Source of the DNA: Rhipicephalus microplus
Taxonomy: Eukaryota; Arthropoda; Arachnida; Ixodida; Ixodidae
NCBI RefSeq assembly: GCF_043290135.1
Contig: NC_134709.1
Location: 66,953,456-67,017,455, forward strand
DNA length: 64,000 bases
Reading direction: 5' to 3'
Part shown: piece by piece, positions 11,640 through 57,859 of the stretch
How positions within the stretch are numbered: the stretch's first letter is position 1
Layout of the letters: the number at the start of each line of letters is the position of its first letter
Program-made: the position numbers and the translations under genes
Notes under the pieces: model-generated
Told to the model about the DNA's origin: nothing
Databases searched by the model: none
Seen by the model: the letters and a program-made list of their open reading frames with translations, nothing else

Positions 11640-13325
11640 CAATATTAATTATCTTATGGGCATGGTTCAGGCAGGCGCTGAAAACCGAAGCAAGCTAGAA
11701 GCCCAGAAGGCAATGAGCATGAAGCCCGATTGCGCTATCGCGATCTGCTCTTGACAGTGAAGCTCAAGCATCCTCCAAAGTTTTAAACTAAAATATAGCA
11801 TCGAATAATTATGAGGTGCAATATAGTGAGCACTTTAAAGCTCGCAATGAACTATGCATATAATACGGATCCGCAAGATTAATAAAAGCAGGTTTCATAT
11901 GGAGAAAGAGTGAAGCAATATGAGAAAAGTAGGAACGCTAACTAGACTGCGTCAAGTCTGCTGTCCTACCCACAAGGAGAGGGAAATATGGGTGTAAAAG
12001 AAAGAAAGAAAATAAGAGACACTGCATACCACACCCACGGTGCAGGGTTTCGCGGTTTCACAGTTGGTCGCTCAGTGATATAAGCTGCCTTCAATAACTG
12101 CATAGAAGAGCTCATGTGGCTTTCTGGGCTGATGATGAGACCATGCACCCGAAATATTTTATTGAGTGAAGGGCCGATGATCCAGTCTTCTCAAGGTGCA
12201 CTGGAGAGCCCGGCGATGTTGCTAGAAGTCGCAACAGTGGCACAAGACATAGTCAAGAGTTTCTACACAGTTTCAGGTATCACATTTGAGCGAGTCAGCC
12301 ACACCAATGCGGTAGCTAAATAAGTTGGTCAACGCAACACCACCCACAGCAGACACAACACTGTAGCATTGCGTTGTGAAGTCTTTGATGGCAGGTGTAG
12401 TCAAGGGTAACGATTCGAGGTTGGGCGGGTGACTACTGGAGTTCAGTTGAGTATTTCAATGCGTAAGCGTCGCATTTTACACGACGTGACGAAGTTCTCT
12501 AGCAGCGTCGACACATGAGAGGAGTATGAACCGTGTGGGAACTCCGTCATAGACACATCGGGTAGCGTTATCGGCGAGCTAATACCAGTGCTGATCATAC
12601 CACAGCAACACGGCAGCCATTGAAAGACTATTTCTTGGTAAGTGGGTCATATTCTATGACACCAAATCACGCCCTCAATGCAAGGAAAGTCTACAACGCG
12701 GAAGCTATGTTTGGTGTCTCAAAAGAAGTTAGCCATCGCGCCACCAGGTCATATAAAATAAATGTAAGCTTACGTATTCATATACGATTTATGTAGATAG
12801 CACGATACGTACTCTAGACACGCCTTGGTGCTTGCCTATTACAAGTGCAACAAATGCGGCATTTTTCACGTCGTTGTTCCTATACGCAGTCCGGATACGG
12901 CACTGCAGATGTTCAAGGAGAAATTCGCTCATGTTCGCCAATGCCAACAAATTGCTTGCACAGGAAACCGCATCAAAAGGGGCAATACCAATACGTAGAC
13001 GTTTTTATAGGATTCATTCAATATTGTTTAATGCAGTAATATTAATGTACAGGGTAATGGGCGTCGGTAAGGATGTTCAAAAAGAGCCATTGCCCCCATA
13101 GTGACAGCTTTACACGAATTCACAGTCCGTAAGAAAAAAAATACTATTGGCGTCCATGTACTAAGTATAAATTCGCAACCTGTTCGAGTACAAAACAGTG
13201 CATGGACAGAAGGGCCCACTGGCACCATGGAGTATTATTGTCCATAAGCCACGGCAAATAGGCATCACGTGTCACCAAGGACCAAAAAATGCTACAAAAT
13301 TAGAAATAACAAAAACTCAAAGATA
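11640..13325. other. Intergenic DNA, one cysteine-rich stretch
   Basis: At 12835-12995 the plus strand reads YKCNKCGIFHVVVPIRSPDT, then FAHVRQCQQIACTG, with a CxxC and a later HxxxC. It is too short to call a zinc finger. Nothing else is recognisable. Confidence 0.4.
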
Positions 13326-13329
13326 TTGT

Positions 13330-13740
13330 TACGGATGTGATGGGTTTATTTACACTGAAAAGCCAGCGCTCAACCGTCACTGCCGAATCACCATCACTCG
13401 AGACCGTTCTTCTTCTTCTTTTGCGCTCTTTCAGTTCATGTTACATTTTCCTTAGGACCAGACGAGGCTCACCGAGCGAGTAGAAGCGTTCGGTTGTAGT
13501 AGGGCTTCAATCGGGCAATGTGCACAATTTGCGTCTTACACGAACGCCGGTTCTGAGCAGTCACTTTCGCAACGACATACGTGACGTCAATCAAGCACTG
13601 AGTTATGACGAATGGTCCTCAGTACTTGGAAAGAAGCTTTTGGCAAAGCCCCTTTTTTCGAACAGGTGTCCACAGCCAGACAAAATCACCCATACCAAAA
13701 GTCACAGGTGGGTGTGCTGCGCGCCGCAACGGTCTTTAGC
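13330..13740 (-). pseudogene. Gypsy integrase C-terminal remnant and LTR start
   Basis: On the minus strand, bases 13735 to 13445 encode, with frame breaks, FGMGDFVWLWTPVRKKG, an LLSK-like segment and YVVAKVTAQNRRSCKTQIVH followed by ARLKPYYNR. This matches the end of a Ty3/gypsy integrase (compare VWVWTPVRRRGLSQKLLSGY in the element at 59 kb). It is followed at about 13440-13330 by a block ending TGTTACGG, probably the 3' LTR. It is abruptly replaced by LINE sequence at about 13760. Confidence 0.6.
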
Positions 13741-13764
13741 GTGAGCGTGGGCGGAAAGAGTGCC

Positions 13765-15870
13765 GTCTGTGGCTGAAAATTGGCTCGCATTTAAGAACAA
13801 AATGTCAGAATTAGTGGACAGGTATGTGCCTCTTATCTGTATTGTTCTTGATAACAAAAATCTCTGGTTTAGTTCATCACTGCACAAAACTGCGAAATAA
13901 AAAGAAGCGGTTCTACACAGCATCCAAACATTCATCCAGCGCGTCCTCCTGGGAAAGGTACAAGACATTCCTGAAAGAATATTCATCAGCTATAACTTCC
14001 GCCAAAGACAAGTACTAGTCACATGACCTACCCTCCCTCTTGCACTCAAACCCACGAAAGTTTTGTCAAGCCATATCGCCTGGAAATGAATCGCGACGAT
14101 TCTGTCTTCTCAATCACAACACACCACTAACAAATGAGCAGTGCTCCCACGAGTTCAACAAATTTTTCTCGTCGGTTTTTACTAAAGAAGATCACCTAAA
14201 CGTGCCTTATGTTCCAGATTTAGGGTTACCTTTACATGACACCAATAACGGTCACTAAAGATGGAGTTGTGTGTCTCATAAATAACCTTAAACTATCAAC
14301 ATCGGCAGGTGTAGATAATTTAAATGCTAAGATGTTGAAAAATACTCTACCAATTTGTAGTTAAATACTGTGCAGAATATTAAATCAATCATTGTCGACC
14401 GGACAATTACCTAAAGACTGGATTGTTTCCAGGGTTTTTCCGGTATTCAAAACTGGAAATAAAAATCAACCAGACAACTACCACCCCATTTCTCTAACTT
14501 GCATTTCCTGTGAAGTGCTAGAGCACATAATTTCATCGCACATCTACCGCCACTAGGAGTATAATAATTTCTTTTTCATAGGTCAGCATGGATTTTGTAA
14601 AGATATGTCGTATGATACGCAATTGCTCGAACTTACTACTGACTTGCACCTTAACATGGACAACAATCTACAAATTGATAGCATTTTTCTTGACTTTTCC
14701 AAAGCTTTTGATTGGGTGGCCCATTGTCGATTATTTTCCAAATTAATTTTCATTGGACTGCACTCTGCTAGCTTATCTTGGATTAGAACTTTCTTATGAT
14801 CTCGCCAACATTTCGCCGTAATTAATAACTGTGTTTCTCCCCTAGCTGATGTAACATCCGGAGTCCCTCAAGGTAGTGTTCTAGGCTCTTTACTCTTCCT
14901 TATTTACATTAACGACCTGTCCAATAATATTTCCTCAAGTATTAGTTTATTCGCCGATGACTGTATCATTTATAAAAAAATAACAGCTCCCGATAATCAC
15001 CACATCCTGCAAAATTACTTTAACCTTATAAGTACGTGGTGTCAAAAATGTTTGATGGTATTGAAGTCTGCAAAATGTGAACTTATTTCTGTCACCTGCA
15101 AACACTCGAACTCTGATTTTTCCTATGTCATTAGCAACTCTGTCATATCTCATGTTCAGTCACTCAACTATATAGAGGTAAACTTGACTCACAATCTTTC
15201 ATGGCTCCCCCCATTACTGCTATCTGTGCTAAGCCATCACAAATGTTTGGGTACAGTCATCGAAACCTGTGTAAACCACCAGCTAACATTCGCAAGTTAG
15301 CGTACCTTACCTTCATTCGCCCGCAGTTAGAATTCGTGTCATCTATTTGGTCCCCTTATCAAGACTACTTAATTACTAACTTAGAGCTTGTTGAAAACCG
15401 TGCCGCTCGTTTTATTACTGGAAGTTACGTACGTTAATTCAGTATTTCTGAAATAAAACTCGAAATTTCGATGCACCCTCTTCAGGTTCGCCGGTGGGCT
15501 TCCCTTTTATGCCGGCTTCATGGATATGTTCTCTTCTCCTTCAATCCCCTTACTCCTTCCCCCAGTACAGGGTAGCAAACCGGACGTGCGTCTGGTTGAC
15601 CTCCCTGCCTTTCATTTCTTCCCTTCCTCCTCCTCCTCCTCCTCCTCTTCCTCCTCCTCAAAACACCAGGCCTCGTTCTCTCCCTTTGAAAACCCCACTG
15701 CGCATGTCTAGGCGGCTCCTTCGGCAATACAAGGGCGTTTAGTGGTTCTGCGCTGCCACACGCCATCCAGCTTTAGATCGATCTCCCTGGCGATACCACT
15801 TCGATCGCAAATCGCAAAGCCTTTCACGACCGCCTACTCGAACATTTAATGCTTACGTAGTTACTTCTCA
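13765..15870 (+). pseudogene. Degenerate LINE ORF2 (reverse transcriptase) remnant, plus strand
   Basis: Translation in shifting plus-strand frames gives a linker (WERYKTFLKEYSSAITSAKD), an RT start (GQLPKDWIVSRVFPVFKTGN), motif A FLDFSKAFDWV near 14690, SGVPQGSVLGSLLFLIYIND near 14860-14915, a FADD box near 14953, and the C-terminal IRPQLEFVSSIWSP and NRAARFITGSY. It is a CR1/L2- or Jockey-like protein. Multiple stops (14365, 14558, 14798, 15437) and frameshifts make it a dead copy. The endonuclease is missing. The 3' part contains a TCC run at 15628-15658. Confidence 0.8.
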
Positions 15871-16075
15871 TTTAGTTCTTTCTAGATGTGGTATCTATAT
15901 GCTTTGAAGTGTGTAACGTTGTATTATGTCCCATCGAAGTATTGTAAGCGCTGCCAAAATTGGCTTCATTTTTCAACCACTGACTGTTCATGTTAATTAA
16001 GTTCGTGTTTTGTGCACGCTCTTCCCTTGTTTAGGTTTTCTACTGGGGTGTTACTCTTGCTTTTCTGGTAGTCAT

Positions 16076-17610
16076 TTACATCACGGTGCACTTTTCATAT
16101 TGTATCTGGACAAAAAAATCATTGAAACTGTTCGCGAGTGTTTCCCCGCTTAGTAACACATTATCAACCACCACAGAGTCAACGGCGTCTGATACCGGCT
16201 TTCTGTTCAAGAGAATATTTATTTTTTTCCAGACTACGTCACTCTTTCGTAGACGGTCATTGTCGAAAATTGTTCTAAAATATTCTTCTTTCGCTTTTAA
16301 AATGGCTTTGTTAAATTTGTTTCTGAAACATTTTAACTCCTGCAGCGTTTCGCTGTTGCGTGTCTTAAGAAAAGCCTCAAACATCCTGTTTTTCACGTTG
16401 ATTAATTTTAGCAAGTCTCGAGTGACCCACTGTTTGCGAGCCCTCTTGCACCCGCGGTATGCGTTAACTGGGAAAGAAGCGTAATAACACTGTTTAATTA
16501 TGTGTAGAAACTTATCGTACGCATTATTCACATCTGTAAGGGCCGTTATCTCACTCCAATTAATGAACAAAAGTCTTTCCCTAAAATCCTCAAGAGTACG
16601 TGTGCATATGTCTCGGTATGTTTTCATTTCATTTCGTTTTTTAGGCGTTGATTGCTGTTCAAGTATTAGCATGATAGGCAGATGATCGCTCAAATCTGAG
16701 ATTATGACGCGGGAAATTACATTTTCAGTAACTGTGTTTGTGATGAACAGGTCAAGAAAAGATGTGGATGTAGTGGTAACACGGGTTGGCGCAGTAATTT
16801 CATTGCGAAACCCATTACATTGCAGTGTGATTAACAAGTGAACAGCAGGCACTGAATCTTTTAATACATCAATATTCAAATCACTACCTATAGTTAGGGT
16901 ATCTGCATTGTTGCTCGCAAATGAGAGCAGTCTATCGAAAAACCAAGAAACCCACGTACGCTACCATGTGGTGGTCGATAAATAACCCCAAACATTTGGG
17001 AGTCTTTCCTAACGCAGAAAATCTCGTAGTCTTCCGTGGCAACAGTGTAGTCATCAATCAACTGAAATCCAGAAAAATTAGTTTTCAAGGCCACACCATC
17101 TCCTCTAATTTCTTTACGATTTAGGAAGAAGTGGTTGTACCCAGGCATCACAAGATGCTCGGTGTCATCATCGTACCATGTTTCGGTAAACATAAGTACA
17201 TTGAACACCGTATTACACGAATATATAAATGTAATTATGTCATCACATTTTGATCTGATTGATCTAGCGTTAATATGCAGAAGTTTAACTGATCTACTGC
17301 TTTTTATCTCTGCTATAATTTGCGCAACGTGCGCTGGGAGAATTGCACCGTTCGCCATTGTTCGGACGCAGCAGTGATGGCTAGAAACGCCACGGGATTT
17401 TACGCGGTGATCTTGTCAAGATCGCTTTCGCGCTGAACTAGCAGGGCAGGTGATGTGTCAGTTCGACGAGCGTAAATAGATCCGTTTTTGAACCACGCGT
17501 ATTTCCACCCACATTCACGCCTGCGCGCAGTCGTCATTCCCTAGAGTTTCTTGAGATGTGGGCAGAGGTGCTCATTAATGTAAATTGGTGGGTCTTCCGG
17601 AGATTCTTCT
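16076..17610 (-). pseudogene. LINE 5' part: ORF1 end and ORF2 endonuclease, 3' truncated
   Basis: In element sense (minus), 17600-17400 gives an ORF1 C-terminus (PIYINEHLCPHLKKL, then YAWFKNGSIYARR). ORF2 starts at 17358 (MANGAILPAHV) with the endonuclease motifs LLHINARSIRSK, FTETWYDD and VIYRPPHGS. One frameshift near 16895-16930 shifts the reading into the frame 16879-16076, which holds SDLSDHLPIM and the linker KSDVVWKKINILLNRKP. Sequence ends at about 16076 before the reverse transcriptase. Losing the 3' rather than the 5' end is unusual for a LINE and points to a deletion or a later insertion. Confidence 0.8.
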
Positions 17611-17857
17611 GATGATGTCAGACCAAGATGATTATTTGCTAATCGTTGATTATTGTCTCCGTCAGATGGCGCATTCGGTGGCGATAAAACAAACTGGCGA
17701 CGAGATCAACAAGAAACAAGCATCTTACGTGCTTCGTCAGCATTCTCCGCGACTTTCAACGCAAATTACCACCGTTTAGGGCGCATTAAAGGGCAGCACC
17801 GCCTTACTTGCACGCTGCACGAAATGCGTTAGGCCCACTGAGGCCACCCGTGCACGT

Positions 17858-18139
17858 TTGGCTATGCTTGCTGGCAATAGTGACTCGCCAATACATACTG
17901 GCGACGGTGACTTCTCAGTATATCGACGTTCGAGCACGGCTTCTGCGATCGCTCCTCCACCGTTCTTGCAAACTCCGGGCACTCCTGCCGTGCCTTGCGG
18001 TAAATGCCGCCATGTCTTTCAGGCGTACGCCGACGTCGCCTCTGGAGACAACGCCCGGCCCGCTCTCAAGAAGAGTCTACTACTCCACGCACACGGAGTT
18101 GAGAGCCTTGATGTCTACTGGAAACTACAAAATGCATAG
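17858..18139 (+). pseudogene. Gypsy gag N-terminal remnant
   Basis: The frame includes IAPPPFLQTPGTPAVPCGKC and FQAYADV, then ALKKSLLLHAHGVESLDVYW. A PPPFL-PG-P-VPW start, then a YADV segment and an LLLH-GVE segment, is recurrent in gypsy gag proteins of arthropods. It stops just before the inserted solo LTR, and the rest of gag resumes after it at 19310. Confidence 0.6.
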
Positions 18140-18154
18140 GACCAGATGGAAAGC

Positions 18155-19304
18155 TGTCACACACGTCCCGTTAATTAGGGAGGCGATCGCCGGGCTAATT
18201 CCAAGAGCCGAAGTATCGGCCCCCCCCCGAACCGCACCACGAAAGCGTGGACAATTTAGAAGTGGTCCTTTTTGGCGCGCCAGCGGACGCCGGCTGTGGC
18301 CCAAAGAACAAGTCAGAGCCGAGAGTTGATAAACAAAACAAATATATTCTCAAAAATGGCAGATCGAAAACAATACACAAGAATGCACATTCCACAATAG
18401 TTACATACAATACGTCACCAATCAAACAACGTACTACACAGTACAATCATCCACACTCAAAACAACGGACACAGACAACGATACGCACTACAATGCAGTC
18501 GCATGCATTGAACCACCAAGACACTTAAAGACTAAAGAGATAGAAAACCTATCCAGTCCAAAGTTCTTGGAACAAAAGTCTGGATGATACTCTTCCGAGA
18601 ATCACTCACTCGAAGTCCAGCGTTGTTGTCGTTCCGCGCCCTCGAAGTTTCTCTTCCAGGAAACCTCGCCGAAGTTTCTCTTCCAGGAAACCTCCCGTCT
18701 TCAATAGGCCACTCTCCAAGCTTCAAACTTCTTCGCCCGAACACGTCGGCTTCACACACGCAGCTGTGGCCACGCGTCTTCGCTCGATAGCGGTAGACAC
18801 ACGCTCTTGCCTGTAGCTCGAGCCTTCACCCCTCAGGTGGAAATCCTCTTCATCTCCTGCTTCGTCCCTACGGACAAACCTTCGCCGACTACACGGCGGG
18901 ATCCCTTCGCACTCTGGCGCAACTTCCGTCTTCTCCTGATCTCTCATCTCGGCTGCTCGGTTAAATACCTTGCGCGCGACATTCCAGACGGTTCTCGTCA
19001 TTTCGTCGGCGCGATACGCAGCGAAGGCTGGGAAGAGGGCGAGACGGTTGGAATGCCCTCCGCAGCCGATGACTCAACTCGGTATGACCACGTCCCTTTC
19101 GTTCTAGAACTTTCGCGGCCTATCTCGGCCGCCGATGTGGGGTGAGGAGGTTCGTCGGCGAAGCCACGCTTCCGAGGGGAGAGCGCGCGCCCCAGGGAGC
19201 CTTTAGATGTTTGTTTTCTTTTTCTTTTGACCTCGCGGCGCCACTCCGGCGTTTCGTCGCGACAATTTGGCGGCGCGCCCATTTTTAGCGCTCGTTCTGT
19301 GACA
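18155..19304. mobile_element. Solo LTR, 1150 bp, with 5-bp target duplication
   Basis: It starts TGTCACA and ends TGTGACA, the inverted 7-base ends typical of LTRs. AAAGC occurs immediately before (18150-18154) and after (19305-19309), a 5-bp target-site duplication. It interrupts gag coding sequence that continues on the far side. The interior has no gag or pol. It contains a short direct repeat (CGAAGTTTCTCTTCCAGGAA twice at about 18644 and 18672). Orientation is unclear. Confidence 0.8.
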
Positions 19305-19309
19305 AAAGC

Positions 19310-19820
19310 GAAGACGGGACTCTGGACGAAGGCACGCAAGATGAATACATCGCAGCACTCAATCTACTAGAAAACAATTTCAAGGCTCAATTTCAAGGTC
19401 CCAGAGCATGACCACAAAATGCGCAAGCAAATACTGGGGGAATCAGATAATGACTACGTTTCTGCTTTACGGGCAATGGCGAGCAAATGCAACTTCGGCG
19501 CGTCCACCAATTTGCTGTAGGCCCGTGTGCTTAGAGTTAGGTGCACGTTAAAGAACCCCAGGTGGTCGACATTTCTGGAGCCCTCCACTACGGTGTCGCT
19601 CATAATTATATGGTGGTTTTGGGACGTTAAAGCACACATATTAAGTAATTATTTTACTCTACAGCATGTAATTCAAATTACAAAAGAAGAGGAGCGTACC
19701 GAACTCGAAATGCAAGAATTCGCGAACGCAGAGGTTGAGAAGATCCTATTACATCCAGGTCCACAAGATGGCCACCAAAACCAAAGTATGTGTGACGGCC
19801 TCCCCGATAGAACTCGATAG
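19310..19820 (+). pseudogene. Gypsy gag distal remnant, split by a SINE
   Basis: After the solo LTR the plus strand reads EDGTLDEGTQDEYIAALNLL, then KQILGESDNDYVSALRAMAS and KCNFGAS. These are the gag segments expected after the 18 kb piece. It is broken by at least one frameshift and then by a SINE 3' part (19517-19650). A short segment (ITKEEERTELEMQEFANAEV) follows at 19670. Confidence 0.55.
19517..19655 (+). mobile_element. Ruka-like SINE, 3' part, inside gypsy gag
   Basis: GTGCTTAGAGTTAGGTGCAC, AAAGAACCCCAGGTGGTCGA, GAGCCCTCCACTACGG and TGGTTTTGGGACGT match the SINE body. It is 5' truncated and interrupts the gag remnant. Confidence 0.8.
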
Positions 19821-20244
19821 GAAGTCAACATGACTACGGGCATCATGACTCCCGTCCTACATCAATATTGTTCAAAACAACTGCAGTGTGATTGCATACT
19901 GTGGCACTAGTTCTGTGTGTTTCATCCACGTTCTCTTGTACAAGCACGCAAAAGTTTACATCTCCTTTCCTGTTTAGGGGGAGATGATGTGGTGTCAGAA
20001 ATTTCATGTCCTAAATTCAAAAATACTAATCTCGGAGTCATGGACCTCCAATTAGTTTTGGTTTCGCGAGATGTGTCGCATAGCGCCACACTATGTTGTG
20101 TAACCATTGCTACGCGCTGACGCCCTCTCTCTGAATAAAGAGTCCCCTCCCCGTTCTCCGCCTAGCGTGACGCTCATTACAGCGCTCCGGCGTTAACCCG
20201 CCCATTGTCTCCGTTTGATGGTGCATCCGGCGTTGATACAGCAT

Positions 20245-23100
20245 AGTTACCATCAGATATAGCCGATTCTACGGGTCGCACTCACCACCCATCTGTTCGA
20301 CGTATACGGTGGTCCTCTGGATGTTGCACACCACAATGGCGACGTTCTTGAACACCCTGGTGCGGCCCACCTGTTTCGCCAGGATCACCGCGCGTTACAC
20401 CCCGGAGACCATGGAGGCGGTGGCAAGACGGGGAGCACGCAGCTGCTGATCTGGCTCGTCGTTTGGCTCATCTGAACCGCACGTGCAACGGGCCTCATAC
20501 CTACGCACTCATTGATTGCTTTCAGCACTACTATCAGACTCTCTCTGTTAAGTCTCAAAGTAAAAACGTGATCTCTGAACACTCTTAGGGGTCCAAAAAG
20601 CTCTGTTGGAGTCCACATATACCTAAGATTGTCTTCATGTCTTGTATTTGAGCCAACGCTCAGGTACGCTGGACACGACCTGTCTTACAGGCCACTTGCA
20701 CACCCACTTGCTGTAATTCGCCTCGAAGGCCTTCCTTAGCTAGAATAAAGAACCAGGTGTTCGAGCTTGGGGTTGGAACACTAAGAAAAATGTTCTTCAA
20801 TAAGAAAAAATCAGTACCTGGAAGTGGCACAACGAAAATCTGTTGTGCCAGTCATCAAATTGGCCGGCCATCTGTCGTGTCACCCATCATTCTGAGAAAA
20901 AAATTTGTATTTGTTAACTTTTAACAGGAAAAAGGGATCGCCACAACAGCTAATTTTGGCGTCGTAGTTGTCTGAGGTCGCCACCATCGCCACCGGTGTC
21001 CTTTCCCGCTATCGCCTGAAATAAGAAAATGAAAGTCAGGTAAATATTTCTATAGGTTCGCATGGGATTTGAGCTCGGCACTCTTGCCTGGCAGTCGAGT
21101 ATTCTACAGAAGGGTGACACTGGTGCTTGAAACTCTTTTGCAAAAATATTCATTACAGACGTCATGTTGGGCCAGGAATCGCATTAACATTTAAGCACGG
21201 TAACATATATGATAAGTTCAAGTGGTAGAAGAGTCGAGAAACAACCAGGAATTTCTTGACTTTCGACCACCAGATGTTCGTAAACCTGGACTCACATTGC
21301 ATGGCGTACGGTCCACGGCCGCGATCGAACGTACCAGTTGTGGGTCAGCATTTGAACACCGTAGCCACTAAATAGTCGAAGGCTTCAAAACAAATGCCAC
21401 CCTCAATACGCAGAATGAGACAAAGGGTCGCTAACAATACCCGGCAGAATCAGCTAGCGCATTGAATAGCAGACTGTCGTACAGAAGCATCGTTTTGATC
21501 GACAAAGTTTCGTCCTACGCACATCCAGCGACTGCAACCACCTTCCCTCTGACAAAGTTTTGATTTTAGCAGGTGAAAGCAAGCTATTGCTCAGGCCGAC
21601 CTCACTGCCTTTCTGTAAATAAACCTGCCTCTCTCTCTCTCAAATCCTTCTTCTCTTCTTTCTCTCAAATCATTCTACTATACGGAATAACTTCCGCGAT
21701 GATGCGTGAAGTGTGTGTGGTATATACATATTTTTTGCACTTTCTTTGCCCCATGTTTCTGTTACACTTGTATTCAGTTTTATTAACGAACATTGAATCT
21801 TCATATGTCTTGTAGGCTTTATAATTTTCTTTCTATGTTTTGTTTATAGTTTATGTGCCCACTGCCCTCTGTAAAACTATGTGTGATTCAGAGTAAAATA
21901 AATGAAATGAAATAAAAAAATACTGGTGCAGTGTTTTACGGTATGACTTTTTTTTCTTATTCACTTGCGCTAATCTCGATTTCTGAGTTGTTTATTTGTA
22001 CGAGCCTATGTAACGCTCCGTATTCCCCACTGCAATAATGGCTGCGGGCGCTTCGAAGAGTTGTTCCAAATACATACAAAGTTAATGAAATGTGGCAAGA
22101 CGATTGCGAATCGCAACCACATACCACTTTGTTGGCAAAACAAGCACGATTTGCATTCTTTTTGCGATAGCATGTGCAGTTTGGCTGTTTCGATGCGTTT
22201 TCCTTTGAGAAGGTTTGGTTCGGAAAATCACCGAGTGGGCAAGATCAATAGAATCAACAGAGCAAAAAAAACATGGTCCACCTCTCTGAAGGGAACCTTG
22301 ATGGGATGCAAAGCAGCAGCGTTGTGCACAGTGGCGTCACGGGTTGACCGGCGCTAACGCGCTAACGCGGGGGCTGCGGTGAGCGCTAGAAGATTCGTTT
22401 TTAGCGATGGCTGCCGTAGGTCTTGCAGGTGACACGTACTGACATGTTTCAACACGTTCGTTAGGCGCGCGTCTGGTTTATTGTGCGTGAACCCACGAGT
22501 CGGCAGTGTAGCGAGCAGCGGCAGCGGCAGGTGTAGCGGGCGAACAGACGAGGCGGCAGCTGCGGGCACCGCGGCGAGCGCTCAGCCGGTGAGGGAGAGA
22601 GTCGCGTCAGCGCGCACAGCGAGGGCAGCATGATGTCAACGCGCGGCAGTGGCGTGACCTACTTGGCATCGCGCGAACATCCACGGTGCGCGGCGGATTC
22701 GTACGGAGGGACAGCGTTACACAGGCTAGTCATAGAGCTGGTTCGCATCTAATGTTATAAATGGGTTCACCTTCGAGCAGCCTTAGAGAAATGTATAGGG
22801 ACCGTGTGTTTTCATTTTACCTTGCTGTTGAATGTTATTACACGGAGGAGGCTTACGCCGTCTGTGAGAATCGTTGTTTGTTTGTTCCAAACACCCCGTG
22901 ACCGAACTCCAAGAGACGCCGATTGAGTGGATTCAATCACTCGAGATCATGGACGCGAGATAACGCTGTCAAGCTCCATTTCTTTATTATGTCAGAGGGA
23001 GATATAAAAAAAAAGGCAGCGGCGCACTTCTGGGTCCGTGGAGCCCTCTGATGACAATCTATTACAACCTAACAAGAATGACTTAATCATTGTGGTTTTT
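20245..23100. other. Intergenic DNA downstream of the ABCA gene
   Basis: There are no genes. A CT-rich stretch lies at 21630-21670, a possible LINE 3' tail (AAATGAAATGAAATAAAA) at 21895-21918, and a GC-rich block at 22340-22720 without a recognisable frame. Confidence 0.5.
21040..21125 (-). mobile_element. tRNA-Gly-like SINE head fragment
   Basis: In reverse: CTGTAGAATACTCGACTGCC and a B-box-like GAGCTCAAATCCCATGCG. Only the head is recognisable. Confidence 0.4.
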
Positions 23101-23109
23101 CGTCCCGAA

Positions 23110-23310
23110 ACTGCGACACCTGCGAGCAGCTTTAACTATGAGAGACAGCGTAGAGGGAAGCGACGGAAATTTCGATCACTTTAACGTACACCTAAATATA
23201 AGTACACGGACCTTTACAACATTTCACTTAGCACGAAATGCGGCCACAACGGCAGAGATTGAATCCCACACCCTCCGTGTGAGCAGCCAAGCACTATATT
23301 TCCACGTGAT
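23110..23310 (-). mobile_element. Ruka-like SINE, diverged copy, reverse orientation
   Basis: GAAATTTCGATCACTTTAAC, CATTTCACTTAGCACG and GATTGAATCCCACACCC (B box reversed) show the SINE in reverse, strongly diverged. Confidence 0.55.
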
Positions 23311-23471
23311 TAATCAGCCTTCGAGAAAAAGGCAGACGAGGACGCGGCAGTTGAGTGATATTTGAGCCATCATAATCATCATCATCCTAGCACCAGTGCC
23401 TTTGTTTTGGCTGTGCTGTACCGAACCCTCTCTGGAGTTGGACCTTGTAAAGACGCCCGATAAACGTCTCC

Positions 23472-23477
23472 TTTTAT
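23472..23477 (-). terminator. Candidate poly(A) signal of the ABCA gene
   Basis: AATAAA on the minus strand lies about 115 bases past the ABCA stop codon, a normal distance for a short 3' untranslated region. No transcript evidence is available here. Confidence 0.45.
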
Positions 23478-23592
23478 TTAGAACATGAACATCTTCTCGG
23501 GGGAAGAGCTTGGTTAGCCAAACAAGAGGCCATATCTACGAGACCATTGTTTGCTGGTAAGAATGACTGGCTTCTATTTTTAACAAGAGCCC

Positions 23593-57355
<33,763 letters not shown>

Positions 57356-57859
57356 CTGAAAGAAGAAAACCTGTGGGAGCTGCAATGCATGGATCTACAG
57401 CCACAATTGGAATGATGGTAGCTATATGGATTTCTCTCAGCTTTATTCTTTTGGCTCCGTCTGGATCCGTTCCGCCTGCTGCATCCTTGTCACATGACAA
57501 AGTTCGGCAAGGATCCAGTTCACTTCGCCACCATAATATTTTTAGGTGCACCGATTCAAATCGGGTTGTGAAGTTTACAAACAGCAGTCAGTTATTCCAT
57601 TCACAATAAACACCCAAAGACAACAATAAACAAAGCAGAAACTGCGTTCAACGCCGCAAGCACGAAGATTAGGCATATTTAAGTAGTGCCCACCATTCCC
57701 ATGGGAGCTGAACGATCGCAGCATGTGGGGATGCTGACACCTTCTGTAAAGTTGTTTGCGCTGCGTGGCGCACATGTATCGCACAAAAGCCGCATTTCAG
57801 GTTACAAGCATCGGGCGGCAGGTGGCAATGTGTACACGAGTGGTGATCACCATCATTAT

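Larger units (their letters stand above)
17640..20240 (+). mobile_element. Internally deleted Ty3/gypsy element with nested insertions
   Basis: Its left part ends with an LTR tail (GTCTCCGTCAGATGGCGCAT) followed by the primer-site-like AACTGGCGACGAG (about 17690). Gag pieces lie at 17858-18139 and 19310-19820. A purine tract (AGGGGGAGA) at about 19975 leads into a 3' LTR from about 19984 containing AATAAAG (near 20138) and GTCTCCGTTTGATGGTGCAT, matching the left LTR tail. Pol is absent, so it is a non-autonomous deletion copy. Gag is split by a solo LTR (18155-19304), and the distal gag by a SINE. Confidence 0.65.

Noticed and set aside
15628..15660. Coding poly-Ser or poly-Pro region
   Set aside because: A TCC run within a dead LINE remnant accounts for it.
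16086..16484. 132-codon plus-strand frame
   Set aside because: It is the reverse shadow of the minus-strand LINE ORF2 remnant.
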